A DNA stretch of 48,647 bases, from contig RECM01000156.1 of NCBI GenBank assembly GCA_007694035.1, positions 1 through 48,647 of the forward strand, read 5' to 3'. Under the pieces are notes generated by a model. The model made no database searches. It was not told the origin of the DNA and saw only the letters and a list, made by a program, of their open reading frames with translations. The position numbers were made by a program, and so were the translations under genes. This DNA is from Balneolaceae bacterium (lineage in GTDB: Bacteria > Bacteroidota > Rhodothermia > Balneolales > Cyclonatronaceae). Positions 1 through 8,883 of the stretch are shown piece after piece. Within the stretch, counting starts at the first letter, position 1. Each line of letters opens with the position of its first letter.

Positions 1-2
1 CG

Positions 3-263
3 GAACCGATGTACCAAATTATCAGGGATATCCTTCTTGAAACACTGGGCCTCGATATTGCCGGTTTGCCCATGAATGCCCGGTTCGGATACCGTTTCAT
101 CCGCAAGGAAAAAGGATTACGCCTGGAATCGGCATCACTGGGCAACAAAATGGTAATACACAATTATGGCCATGGCGGCGCCGGGGTAACCCTGTCGTGG
201 GGATGCGCCGCTAAAGTGCTCGAAATGATCTCCTCTGCACATGCTTCATCCAGTCAACAGTAA
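3..263 (+). CDS. D-amino-acid oxidase-like FAD enzyme, C-terminal fragment
   Basis: The reading frame is open to the left edge of the window, so only the last 86 or so residues are present. The motif HNYGHGGAGVTLSWGCA at about residues 53-69 is the C-terminal FAD-contacting signature of D-amino-acid oxidase/D-aspartate oxidase family flavoenzymes (DAO fold). Family members deaminate D-amino acids to 2-oxo acids, ammonia and peroxide. The rest of the FAD domain lies outside the window, so substrate cannot be judged. A methionine codon at position 9 is internal to the protein and is not the true start. The gene ends 121 bp before the stop of the convergent MFS transporter; I see no convincing terminator in that gap. 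Confidence 0.75.
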   Translation, partial: EPMYQIIRDILLETLGLDIAGLPMNARFGYRFIRKEKGLRLESASLGNKMVIHNYGHGGAGVTLSWGCAAKVLEMISSAHASSSQQ

Positions 264-384
264 TCAGCATAATATTGTGATGTGTTCATTTCACTGAAAT
301 GACTGTACAGGGCGCAAGCTATACGATTTACCCTGCATGATGTTAGAAAAGTGCCGGCGATTTCAGCGTTGATATACCTGTGAT

Positions 385-1917
385 TTAATGCCCGCCGCCA
401 CCGGCTGCCGCTCCGCTGCCGAGAACCTCCTCTTTCTTCTCCTTTACGAAAGACCAGCTCAGGGCCGAGAAGCCAACGGTAACCGCACAAATGATGAAGA
501 TCAGGCTTTTGTCCTCAACAGCGCTTACCGCTTCGCCAACGCCAAGGCTTGCCACAAGCTGCGGCAATACCACACTGAGGTTAAACAGCCCCATATAGAG
601 CCCCATGCGGTTGCGGGGAATTTTGGAAGACATGATGGCAAATGGCAATGAAATGGTGGCGGCCCACCCTATACCCACTATCGCAAAAAGTGCATAGAGC
701 ATTACCGGGGTGAAACCAAAGAAGATGATGCCGGCATAACCTGCCGACATGATTGCGATACAGGTCATGTGCGTTTTAACCCGTCCATACCGGGCGGCTA
801 TGGGTTCCAGCAGCAGGGCCGGAATAATAGCGGCTACCAGGTTCAGGGAGAAAAAGCTCCAGTTCACGGTCTGCCCCACGGCGATATCGGTGAGATGGTC
901 CATCCGATACTGGACGAATGCATACAGATATATGAACATCGACTGTATACCCACCCAGGTGAATGAGTGTGCGGCCAGTACTTTTTGAAATCCGATCATA
1001 CCGGCTATCTCTTTCGTCTTGCCCTCCTCGCTGGTGAAAATGGCTTTACCAATCAAAAAGATGGTGAGTGCAAGGCAGGCGTATTCAAAGTAATTTCCGG
1101 GAATGGCGGGCATGCCAAGACGGACGGCCAGCGCATATACCGAATAGATGAAAAAGCCCCAGAGCGGGTAGATCACTTTTACAATTTCGAACAGAGATGC
1201 CTCATTCGACTTTCTGGCAACATCCCCGGCATGCTGTTGTGCCGATACGCCGGCGGCTTCAGGCGTAAGGTCAGCCCTCGATTCGTCATCATCATCCTGG
1301 CCAAGTACCCTTGGTTCTTTTATAAAAAACGGAGGGAGCAACGAGAATAACAGCACAAGCGCCACGCCGAAGTATATCAGAACAAAATTGTCCCAGATCG
1401 CACCGATGGCATAGGCCATAACCCCGAATGTACCAGATACGGTCTGCATCCAGGTGTAACCTTTGGTTCGTGGCCTGCCTTCAGGGGTTACATCCGCAAT
1501 AACGGACCGTGTCGGGTTGAAGCTCACGTTGATGGCAAGATCGAGAGTAAGGGCAATGACCAGGGCAATTCCAAGTATACCGTCGAGGCCCATTGCCGCT
1601 GAAACGATTCCAATGTTGGGCAGGGCCAGCAGCATCAGCGCCGACAACACACCACCGATAAGTATAAACGGGCGTCTCCTGCCATTCCAGAACCAGACAT
1701 TATCGCTGATCACTCCGATCAGGATCTGCCCGATTATTCCGGCTATAGGCCCGGCAGCCCACACAAGTCCAACATCATGAATATCAAGTCCATACTGGGT
1801 ACTCAGTATCCAGCTCAGGGCTGCAATCTGAACAGACAATGCGAAGCCCATGGCGGTTGCCGGCAGGGCAAGCAGGGCGTAAAATGAGTTGGATAATCTT
1901 TTCTGAATTTCCAGCAT
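385..1917 (-). CDS. MFS transporter, sugar (SLC45/GPH-like) type
   Basis: A 510-residue integral membrane protein with about twelve hydrophobic segments, typical of the major facilitator superfamily. The loop after the second segment carries WNGRRRPFILIGG, the RGRRRP-like signature of sucrose/maltose-type proton symporters of the SLC45/SUT branch, so sugar uptake is the best guess; substrate is inferred only. A long acidic cytoplasmic loop (GQDDDDESRADLTPEAAG, about residues 205-235) separates the two six-helix halves. The C-terminus is a short Gly-rich tail ending in GGGGH. The start is an ATG and no other in-frame start precedes it closely. It is divergent from the propeller-amidohydrolase gene, sharing a 133 bp intergenic region. 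It appears monocistronic. Confidence 0.85.
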   Translation of the reverse strand: MLEIQKRLSNSFYALLALPATAMGFALSVQIAALSWILSTQYGLDIHDVGLVWAAGPIAGIIGQILIGVISDNVWFWNGRRRPFILIGGVLSALMLLALPNIGIVSAAMGLDGILGIALVIALTLDLAINVSFNPTRSVIADVTPEGRPRTKGYTWMQTVSGTFGVMAYAIGAIWDNFVLIYFGVALVLLFSLLPPFFIKEPRVLGQDDDDESRADLTPEAAGVSAQQHAGDVARKSNEASLFEIVKVIYPLWGFFIYSVYALAVRLGMPAIPGNYFEYACLALTIFLIGKAIFTSEEGKTKEIAGMIGFQKVLAAHSFTWVGIQSMFIYLYAFVQYRMDHLTDIAVGQTVNWSFFSLNLVAAIIPALLLEPIAARYGRVKTHMTCIAIMSAGYAGIIFFGFTPVMLYALFAIVGIGWAATISLPFAIMSSKIPRNRMGLYMGLFNLSVVLPQLVASLGVGEAVSAVEDKSLIFIICAVTVGFSALSWSFVKEKKEEVLGSGAAAGGGGH

Positions 1918-1957
1918 GATTGGTCAGTTGGTAAAAATGTGTAATAAACGGCGTTAA

Positions 1958-1990
1958 TTTGAGACTTTTGCAAATCAATTCATAATTTTT
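1958..1990 (+). promoter_or_regulatory. Candidate Bacteroidota-type promoter for the amidohydrolase gene
   Basis: TTTG at 1958-1961 and TAATTTTT at 1983-1990 are 21 bp apart, resembling the -33 TTTG / -7 TAnnTTTG promoter known from Bacteroidota (7 of 8 matches in the -7 element). It sits about 60 bp ahead of the ATG at 2051. The match is seen by eye only and AT-rich DNA can give it by chance. Confidence 0.25.
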
Positions 1991-2050
1991 CGGCAGTCAA
2001 AAAAAGCCTTTATTTCCATCCACAATCCAACCAACCAATATCTGACAGCC

Positions 2051-5000
2051 ATGAAACTATTTTCAGGTCTGCTCCTGGCACTGTTTGTACCCTTTTTAAT
2101 CACATCCGACACCGACAAACCCTGGCCCGGCGACGGCAAGGACTGGAAAGTAGAGGGTGAACAATGGAATCAATGGCCGACACAGACCATCGAATTCGAT
2201 ACCGATGAAGGTACCTGGATGAACCTGGATGTGAGCCCGGACGGACGGCATATCGTGTTCGATCTGCTCGGTAACATCTACCGGATTCCAGCCGGCGGCG
2301 GCCAGACCGTACTGCTCTCCGGCGGTGAAGCCTTCGACATGCAGCCCCGTTACAGCCCTGACGGGCAGACGATCGCATTTACCAGCGACCGCGATGGCGG
2401 AGATAATATCTGGCTGATGGACGCCGATGGCGGGAACCGCCGCGACCTGACCAAAGAGACCTTCCGGTTACTCAGTTCCCCATACTGGACACCAGACGGC
2501 AGGTACCTGGTTGCCCGGAAGCATTTCACGGGTACGCGATCACTGGGCGCCGGCGAGATCTGGTTGTACCATGTGGATGGTGGTAATGGTGTTCAACTCG
2601 TGGCTCGCCAGAACTGGCAGGCCGACCAGAATGAACCGAGTGTATCGCCCGATGGCGAGTGGCTTTACTACAGTTTTTTCACCGGTAATTTCGACTACAA
2701 CCGGGATGTACATGCCGGCATCTATCAGATCAACAGAATGAACCTGGAGACTGGCCGGATGGAACCCTTCACGCGTTCAGCCGGCGGTGCGGTACGCCCC
2801 ACCCCCTCTCCCGACGGGAGTAAACTGGCCTTTGTAAGACGGGTCGGAACCAAAAGTGTGCTTTTTATTCGCGACCAACAGACCGGTGTTGAGCGGCCGG
2901 TATTCGACGGACTTGACCTTGATCAGCAGGAGACCTGGGCGATACACGGTGTATATCCCGCTTTCGCCTGGATGCCCGACAACCGGGACATCATCATAAC
3001 CTTCGGTGGCAAGATCTACCGGCTGAATAGCCAAACCGGCCAGGCCAACAACATCCCATTCAATGCACGTGTAAGCCAGCGCATTGCCGAAGCCGTTCAC
3101 TTTGAGTATAAAATCAGCGACGACTCCTTCACAAGCAACGTGATCCGCTGGCCGGTGATGACACCCGACGGCAACACGCTTGTTTTTCAGGCGACCGGTC
3201 ATCTTTACAGGATGCGCCTGCCATCGGGCACGCCGGAGCGTATTACACGTGATGGTGAGCGGCTCGAATTCGCCCCTGCCATATCTCCCGACGGCAGCCA
3301 GGTGGCCTACACCACCTGGAGCGATGCTGAAGGCGGACATCTCTACAAGGCGCGTATCGACGGCCGGCGCGGCAATCCGGTGCGCCTTACAACTACTTCC
3401 AATCAGTACAGCAATCCGGCCTGGAGCCCCGACGGACGTACGATCGCGTTCATTGAAGGCAGCGGGCAGGCAAACCGGGGAAGCGGCCTTAGCGGGGAAT
3501 TTTTCCTGTATATCAATACCATCGCATCCGACGGTGGGTCGGCGACCCGGGTCACAGAGACGGCCAACCGCGGATCGAACCGCCGCATGCCCCGCCTCAC
3601 CTGGAATACCGACGGATCACGCATCTACTTCCATGAGGCCCATCAGGGCGACACCTGGCTGAGCAGCATCAAAAAAGATGGCAGCGACAAGAAACACCAC
3701 GTTAAAAACGATATTGCCGAAGAGATCGCCATTTCGCCCGACGGGAAATGGGTGGCCTTCAAAGAACTGCATCAGATATATGTATCGCCGCTGCCGAAAG
3801 CAGGCGGAGACGCTTTCAATGCCAAAGCTTCCGGTTCGGGCGTTCCTGTTAAGCAGCTCACCCGCTATGGCGGTGACTGGATCACCTGGTCGGCCGACTC
3901 CGAAGAGGTGCGTTTCCAACTTGGAAACACGTTCTACCGTGTTCCTGTGGCCAATGCCTATGCAGGAGATGACTACAAGGTGGAGGCCGATCATACCAAC
4001 TGGCAGGATTCAAACCTGATGGTAAAGGGAGAGGTGGTACCGGTGGCACTGCAGGTAGATAAAGCAAAACCGAACGGGATGGTGGCCTACACCAACGCCC
4101 GCATCATTACCATGAAGGGCGACGAGGTAATCGAAAACGGCGTGATCATTGTCGAAAACAACCGGATTACCGTTGTCGGCCGTACCGGTGATGTTGGCAT
4201 CCCGCGCCAGGCCCGGGTTTTTGATCTGCGGGGCCTCACCATCATACCCGGCCTGGTGGATGTTCATGCGCACATGGGTTATGTAGCCCTTGATATAACA
4301 CCAGACAGGCTCTGGGAATACGAGGCAAATCTGGCCTATGGCGTAACAACCACCCATGACCCGTCGGCCAGTACCCAGGCGGTATTCGCCCTGAGCGAGC
4401 AGGTTGAGGCCGGGCGTATGATCGGCCCGCGTGTTTACTCTACAGGCTACATCCTCTACGGCGCCGAAAATCCAAACAAAGCCCTTACGGAAAGCCTTGA
4501 CGATGCACGGGCGCACCTGATCCGCCACAAAGCACATGGAGCTTTTTCCGTAAAAAGTTATAACCAGCCACGCAGAAATCAACGCCAGTGGATACTTCAG
4601 GCCGCCCGTGAGCAGCAGATGCTTGTGTTCCCCGAAGGCGGGTCGATGCTGCAGCATAACCTGAACATGATTGTGGATGGTCATACCGGCATTGAACATG
4701 CCATACCGGTGGCCCCGCTCTACAAGGATGCCCTGACCCTGCTCGGGGAGTCGAACGTGGGCTATACGCCGACACTGGTTGTGGGTTACGGAGGCATCTG
4801 GGGAGAGAACTACTGGTACCAGAAACATGATGTGTTTGCCGACGAACGCCTTCTGAAGTTTGTGCCCCGCAGCGTGCTCGACTCACGGGCACGCCGTCGC
4901 ATGATGGTGCCCGACGATGAATTCTGGCACTTTGAACTCGCTTCGGCCGCCAGGGATGTAATCGATGCAGGCGGACAGGTTCAGCTTGGGTCGCACGGGC

Positions 5001-5350
5001 AGCTACAGGGCCTGGCCGCCCACTGGGAGCTCTGGATGTTCGAGCAGGGCGGTATGACGCCTTATGAAGCGCTGCGTGCCGCTACCCTGCACGGGGCACG
5101 CTATCTTGGGCTTGAGAGCGACCTGGGTTCCATTGAGGTTGGAAAGCTGGCCGATTTCGTAGTACTTGATGGAAATCCGCTCGAAAATATCCGGAATACG
5201 CAGAACATCAGCATGGTGGTGAAGAACGGCCAGGTATGGGATGCCGCACTGAATGAATTATGGCCCGTGCAACGGCAGCGTCAGCCGTACCGGCATCAGG
5301 TAGCCTTTACAGGCTCCGCAGCATCAGTATCCGGCATTTGTGCTCACTGA
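2051..5350 (+). CDS. Secreted TolB-like propeller/amidohydrolase fusion protein
   Basis: A 1099-residue protein with an N-terminal signal sequence (MKLFSGLLLALFVPFLI). Residues of about 40-650 contain repeated PD40/WD40-like beta-propeller blades with the recurring SPDG motif (VSPDGRHI, YSPDGQTI, ISPDGSQV, SPDGKWVAF). Residues of about 680-1075 form an amidohydrolase domain of the imidazolonepropionase-like group: metal-binding HxH at His739/His741 (VDVHAHMG), the block EGGSMLQHN followed by DGHTGIEH, then GSHGQLQGLAAHWELW and the closing GSIEVGKLADFVVLDGNPL. Family knowledge supports metal-dependent hydrolysis of C-N bonds, perhaps in peptides or modified amino acids in the periplasm; the actual substrate is unknown. 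The propeller may gate or bind substrate, as in tricorn-like proteases. It stands alone, convergent with the kinase gene. Confidence 0.88.
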   Translation: MKLFSGLLLALFVPFLITSDTDKPWPGDGKDWKVEGEQWNQWPTQTIEFDTDEGTWMNLDVSPDGRHIVFDLLGNIYRIPAGGGQTVLLSGGEAFDMQPRYSPDGQTIAFTSDRDGGDNIWLMDADGGNRRDLTKETFRLLSSPYWTPDGRYLVARKHFTGTRSLGAGEIWLYHVDGGNGVQLVARQNWQADQNEPSVSPDGEWLYYSFFTGNFDYNRDVHAGIYQINRMNLETGRMEPFTRSAGGAVRPTPSPDGSKLAFVRRVGTKSVLFIRDQQTGVERPVFDGLDLDQQETWAIHGVYPAFAWMPDNRDIIITFGGKIYRLNSQTGQANNIPFNARVSQRIAEAVHFEYKISDDSFTSNVIRWPVMTPDGNTLVFQATGHLYRMRLPSGTPERITRDGERLEFAPAISPDGSQVAYTTWSDAEGGHLYKARIDGRRGNPVRLTTTSNQYSNPAWSPDGRTIAFIEGSGQANRGSGLSGEFFLYINTIASDGGSATRVTETANRGSNRRMPRLTWNTDGSRIYFHEAHQGDTWLSSIKKDGSDKKHHVKNDIAEEIAISPDGKWVAFKELHQIYVSPLPKAGGDAFNAKASGSGVPVKQLTRYGGDWITWSADSEEVRFQLGNTFYRVPVANAYAGDDYKVEADHTNWQDSNLMVKGEVVPVALQVDKAKPNGMVAYTNARIITMKGDEVIENGVIIVENNRITVVGRTGDVGIPRQARVFDLRGLTIIPGLVDVHAHMGYVALDITPDRLWEYEANLAYGVTTTHDPSASTQAVFALSEQVEAGRMIGPRVYSTGYILYGAENPNKALTESLDDARAHLIRHKAHGAFSVKSYNQPRRNQRQWILQAAREQQMLVFPEGGSMLQHNLNMIVDGHTGIEHAIPVAPLYKDALTLLGESNVGYTPTLVVGYGGIWGENYWYQKHDVFADERLLKFVPRSVLDSRARRRMMVPDDEFWHFELASAARDVIDAGGQVQLGSHGQLQGLAAHWELWMFEQGGMTPYEALRAATLHGARYLGLESDLGSIEVGKLADFVVLDGNPLENIRNTQNISMVVKNGQVWDAALNELWPVQRQRQPYRHQVAFTGSAASVSGICAH

Positions 5351-5361
5351 AAAATCTATCC

Positions 5362-5377
5362 GTGACAAAATTGTCAC
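5362..5377. repeat. Perfect 7-bp inverted repeat between convergent genes
   Basis: GTGACAA and TTGTCAC are separated by AA, giving a perfect dyad 12 bp after the amidohydrolase stop and about 40 bp beyond the kinase stop. There is no T-run after it on either strand, so a classic terminator is unlikely; it could be a weak hairpin or a protein-binding site. Confidence 0.45.
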
Positions 5378-5417
5378 ATCCGGAATAGAGTTATCCCTTC
5401 GAAGGTAAATTTGTGGC

Positions 5418-8048
5418 TCACATCGACACAGTAATTGCAGATCTGAATGGGGCGGCCTCACCGGGCCTGCCCCATTTTTCATATAAGTCGACCAGCGCGG
5501 AGGTGGCCTGGCGAAGATTGTTTACTGTTATGGGATTATCGGGGGGGCGGTTTTTATAGATGTTATAGCTTTCGAGCAGCAACACCTCGGCTTCATCAAA
5601 CCTGTTCATGCTGGTGAGCCAGGTACCATATTGGCTTGTGGCAAGTGCGATACGGTCATGATCGGGCCTCAACATTTCTCTGAATATCATCATCCCTTTG
5701 TTGAACAGATTCTCTGCTTCTGCAGATCTGTCCAGTTTTCCGGCAAGAACCGCTTTGTCTATGTATACCGAGCCGGCCAGAACATGTTCATCACCGAAAA
5801 TCCGGATCAGGTGATTTTCAGCAAGCTCATAATATGCTAAAGCAAGCTCCAGATTGTTGTGATCCCGGTGAAGATTGGCCATTTTTTGAAATTTGACACC
5901 GGTAGTACCATGGTCATTGCCGTACAATTTCAGCTCAAGTTCAATAGAGCTGTTCAGCAGCTCAATCGCCTGGCCGATATTACCCGCCCCAACGGCGAGG
6001 TCCGACAACCCTTCAAGAATGGAAGCCACTTCAATAAAGTCGGTTTCAACACTCGTGAATACATCCAGTGCTTCCCGGTAGTATTGTTCAGCTGCTTCCG
6101 AGTTACCCTGTCTCATTTCCACATCAGCCAGGTACCGCAAAACAGATCCCGTCAGAATATCCATCCTGCCCAAACGTTCCATACTTGTATCAAGAGCATG
6201 TCTGTACAGATTGCCGGCTGTTATGTAATCGCGACGCGCATTAAATATATGGGCCAGGTTCATAATCCGCGACGGATCACCTTGCAAGACCGACTGCGGG
6301 TCTGACTGCCAGGCCGAAACAATGTCGTTAAACAGGGGAACTGCATCCCGGTGTTGCCCCTGAATCTGAAGTACCGTAGCCAGAAGAAATCGGGTATCAT
6401 TTAACCGATGGTCTGTATCGTTAAATAAATCCATACGGAGTTCAAGTCCCCTCTCCAAAACCGGTCGTGCCAGTTCAAAATTGCCCATATGAAAATAGGT
6501 GTCACCGATTATGTGGTAGAGATGTGCCTGTATCTCAGGTTGATCTGCAAGGGCATCCGCATTGACAACGCCAAGTGCAAGAATATCCAAAGCGGTAATG
6601 GTTTCACCCAGAGCTTGTTTAGGATTGCCTGCACGAAACATGTTGACGAGGAACTCACTGACCTGTTCCGCTTTGTCGCGTTCGATGGCGGCCTGAACAG
6701 CCTGCTGTTTCGCCTGCTGCGCCTGCCAAATTGTTCCCATCAGTCCGGCAAGCATTGCCAGTAAAGCGAGAGCCGCGAAGGCAACAGTCAGTTTGTTCCT
6801 TTGAATAAATTTTCCCGCTCTGTAGCTGATCTCGGGTGGACGTGCTCTAACAGGTTTCCCGTCAAGATATCGTCCGATGTCTTCTGATAAGGCCAGAACG
6901 GATGCATACCGGCGTTCCGGCTCTTTTCTTAGCGCCATGAGGATGATGCGGTCGAGATCGCCCGAGAGCATTTTAGTGAGTTTTCCGGGATCAGTACCAC
7001 GCAGTTTCGCTATGGCACCGGCATCATATGATACAGGATCTTCGTTTTTGCCCACCGGAACCTGCACGCCTGTTACAGCCAGGGAGGGCCTCACAGGTTC
7101 AGAATGGCAAATAATTCTCTCCATCTCCAGAAGCGACGACCGGCCAACCCGATACGGACGCTGCCCGGTGAGCAAAACATAGAGTAAAACACCCAGGGAA
7201 TAGACATCGCTGGAGGTTGTTATCCGGGCACCGGTTACCTGTTCCGGGCTTGCAAAGTCCGGTGTCATTACCCGCACATTGGTACGGGTGATCAATACGG
7301 GGCTGCCGGTACCAGAGTCGTCGGATACCGCTTGTGAGGGGCTGTCTTCCAGGAGCTTGGCGATGCCAAAATCAAGCAGACGGATATCTCCTGATTCTGT
7401 CACCAAAACATGATCCGGTTTGATGTCGCGGTGAACAACCAGATTCCTGTGCGCGTATTCAACGCTTTCGCAGACAGCTCGGAAGAGTTTCAACCTTTGG
7501 CTGATAGTGAGCCTTCGTTCATCGCAATACTTGTCGACAGGAAGGCCGTCGATGTATTCAGTTACCACATAGAGGTCACCATCGTCGGTGATACCGCCGT
7601 CGAGCAGGCGGGCAATGCCGGGATGGTTCAGTGTGGCAAGAATCCTGCGTTCCGCTTCGAATCGGTGCCGGGTGTCGGAACTTGCCGCATCCCTGTGTAG
7701 CACTTTCAGGGCACCCTCTACCTCACCGTTCCTGGTCTGTGTTTTTGCCAGATAAACGGTAGCGGATCCACCCTCACCTATCCGGCGGATGATCCTGTAG
7801 TTACCGATTCGCTCCGGTACGCTTTCAAGGCCGGAAACCGTCGACTCCGATAGGCTGAATATCCGGTTCTTCAGATCCTCAATGAAATACCGGGCCTTCT
7901 TCCGTTCGGAAAGAAATTGTCTTACTTCGTTACCAAGGCCAGGCTCACCCATGGTCCATTCCACAAGCAGCTTTTCCTGATTCTCATCGGGATGTTCCAG
8001 CAGTCTGGCTCCGATATCTTTCGCCTTTTCCGAGTACTCTTTATTCAT
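5418..8048 (-). CDS. Membrane-anchored Ser/Thr protein kinase with TPR-like C-terminal domain
   Basis: An 876-residue PknB-type Hanks kinase. Residues 1-82 are a helical N-terminal region. The kinase domain (about 83-395) has a glycine loop IGEGGSATVY, the lysine strand ALKVL, a helix-C glutamate (RFEAERRIL), catalytic loop HRDIKPDHVLV near residues 204-214, DFGIAK, and ASPEQ in place of APE. One transmembrane helix lies at about 419-438. The C-terminal 430 residues form TPR-like helical repeats (for example NSEAAEQYYREALDVF), probably a periplasmic or scaffolding sensor. The catalytic loop is odd: the metal-binding Asn of HRDxKPxN is His. Its start codon overlaps the sigma factor stop by ATGA, so the two are translationally coupled. 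In other bacteria such kinases phosphorylate their partner sigma factor; that is inference here. Confidence 0.9.
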   Translation of the reverse strand: MNKEYSEKAKDIGARLLEHPDENQEKLLVEWTMGEPGLGNEVRQFLSERKKARYFIEDLKNRIFSLSESTVSGLESVPERIGNYRIIRRIGEGGSATVYLAKTQTRNGEVEGALKVLHRDAASSDTRHRFEAERRILATLNHPGIARLLDGGITDDGDLYVVTEYIDGLPVDKYCDERRLTISQRLKLFRAVCESVEYAHRNLVVHRDIKPDHVLVTESGDIRLLDFGIAKLLEDSPSQAVSDDSGTGSPVLITRTNVRVMTPDFASPEQVTGARITTSSDVYSLGVLLYVLLTGQRPYRVGRSSLLEMERIICHSEPVRPSLAVTGVQVPVGKNEDPVSYDAGAIAKLRGTDPGKLTKMLSGDLDRIILMALRKEPERRYASVLALSEDIGRYLDGKPVRARPPEISYRAGKFIQRNKLTVAFAALALLAMLAGLMGTIWQAQQAKQQAVQAAIERDKAEQVSEFLVNMFRAGNPKQALGETITALDILALGVVNADALADQPEIQAHLYHIIGDTYFHMGNFELARPVLERGLELRMDLFNDTDHRLNDTRFLLATVLQIQGQHRDAVPLFNDIVSAWQSDPQSVLQGDPSRIMNLAHIFNARRDYITAGNLYRHALDTSMERLGRMDILTGSVLRYLADVEMRQGNSEAAEQYYREALDVFTSVETDFIEVASILEGLSDLAVGAGNIGQAIELLNSSIELELKLYGNDHGTTGVKFQKMANLHRDHNNLELALAYYELAENHLIRIFGDEHVLAGSVYIDKAVLAGKLDRSAEAENLFNKGMMIFREMLRPDHDRIALATSQYGTWLTSMNRFDEAEVLLLESYNIYKNRPPDNPITVNNLRQATSALVDLYEKWGRPGEAAPFRSAITVSM

Positions 8049-8644
8049 GATTCCCTTCCCCTGTTAGTAGATGCATCGCCCAACTGGGTATACAGCCAGT
8101 CGCAGGCCGCCTGCCAGTCTCTTTTTACCGTGGCTTCAGAAACATTCAGTGAAAAAGCCGTATCTGCGACCGACATCCCGCCAAAGAAACGGCACTCCAC
8201 AACACGGCCCTGCCGGTTATTCATTTTTTCGAGTTTTTCAAGCGCCTGGTGCAGATTGATCAGCTCTTCCGCTGCGGCATCGTCGGCTATCAGACTGGCC
8301 TCATCAAATGATGCAGCCTGACTGCCGCCACCCCGTTTCAATGCCAGTCTCTTCTCTGCGTAATTGATCAGTACATGGCGCATGGCTTTGGATGCCAGCC
8401 CCATAAAATGCCGGCGGCTTTCTATCTGAGCCGGATTATGTTTTTTGAGCTTCAGATAGGTCTCATGGAGCAGTGCGGTGGTGTTGAGGGTATCCATGCC
8501 CCGCCACCTGGCCCGTTGATCCTGAGCCAGGGAATACAACTCGTCATAAATCTGATCGAACAGACGATTCAGCAGATCGTCCTGACCCTTTTCTTCCGGA
8601 TGTAAACCCTTTGATTCCATGTTTGCTGGTGGCCTGTTTAGCAT
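8045..8644 (-). CDS. ECF-subfamily RNA polymerase sigma factor
   Basis: A sigma-70 factor of the ECF-like group often found with Ser/Thr kinases (Pfam Sigma70_ECF-like). Region 2 is recognisable as DQIYDELYSLAQDQRARW and MDTLNTTALLHETYLKL; the C-terminal region 4 helix-turn-helix is MSVADTAFSLNVSEATVKRDW. No anti-sigma factor gene is adjacent; instead the kinase follows with a 4-bp overlap, so phosphorylation may control it (inference from known kinase-sigma pairs). Start choice is uncertain: ATG at 8644 gives 199 residues, a GTG at 8686 would add 14 residues and an ATG at 8620 would remove 8; none has a good ribosome binding site. It is divergent from the secreted beta-helix gene. Confidence 0.88.
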   Translation of the reverse strand: MLNRPPANMESKGLHPEEKGQDDLLNRLFDQIYDELYSLAQDQRARWRGMDTLNTTALLHETYLKLKKHNPAQIESRRHFMGLASKAMRHVLINYAEKRLALKRGGGSQAASFDEASLIADDAAAEELINLHQALEKLEKMNNRQGRVVECRFFGGMSVADTAFSLNVSEATVKRDWQAACDWLYTQLGDASTNRGRES

Positions 8645-8883
8645 ACTGACAAACCGAAGTTCCTGACCGCCAAATCGTGGTTGCACGAGATTCCGGTTTC
8701 ATCAGCTTTTAAGACTGACTAACTGTTTTCAATTAAATTAAGCCCAGTTCATTCAAATTTACAAGTACTCGTGCAAAGCAAAGAGGAACCATTGCAGACT
8801 GTTAAAAAATTATAATGATCCGCTTCCCGGCCATATTCTGTCTATAGGGGTACATCAAACCATAACCCTTACAGTTCAGGTAC

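Noticed and set aside
4010-4828. 272-residue minus-strand frame
   Set aside because: It lies wholly antisense to the amidohydrolase domain, which has clear family motifs; the antisense product has no recognisable domain.
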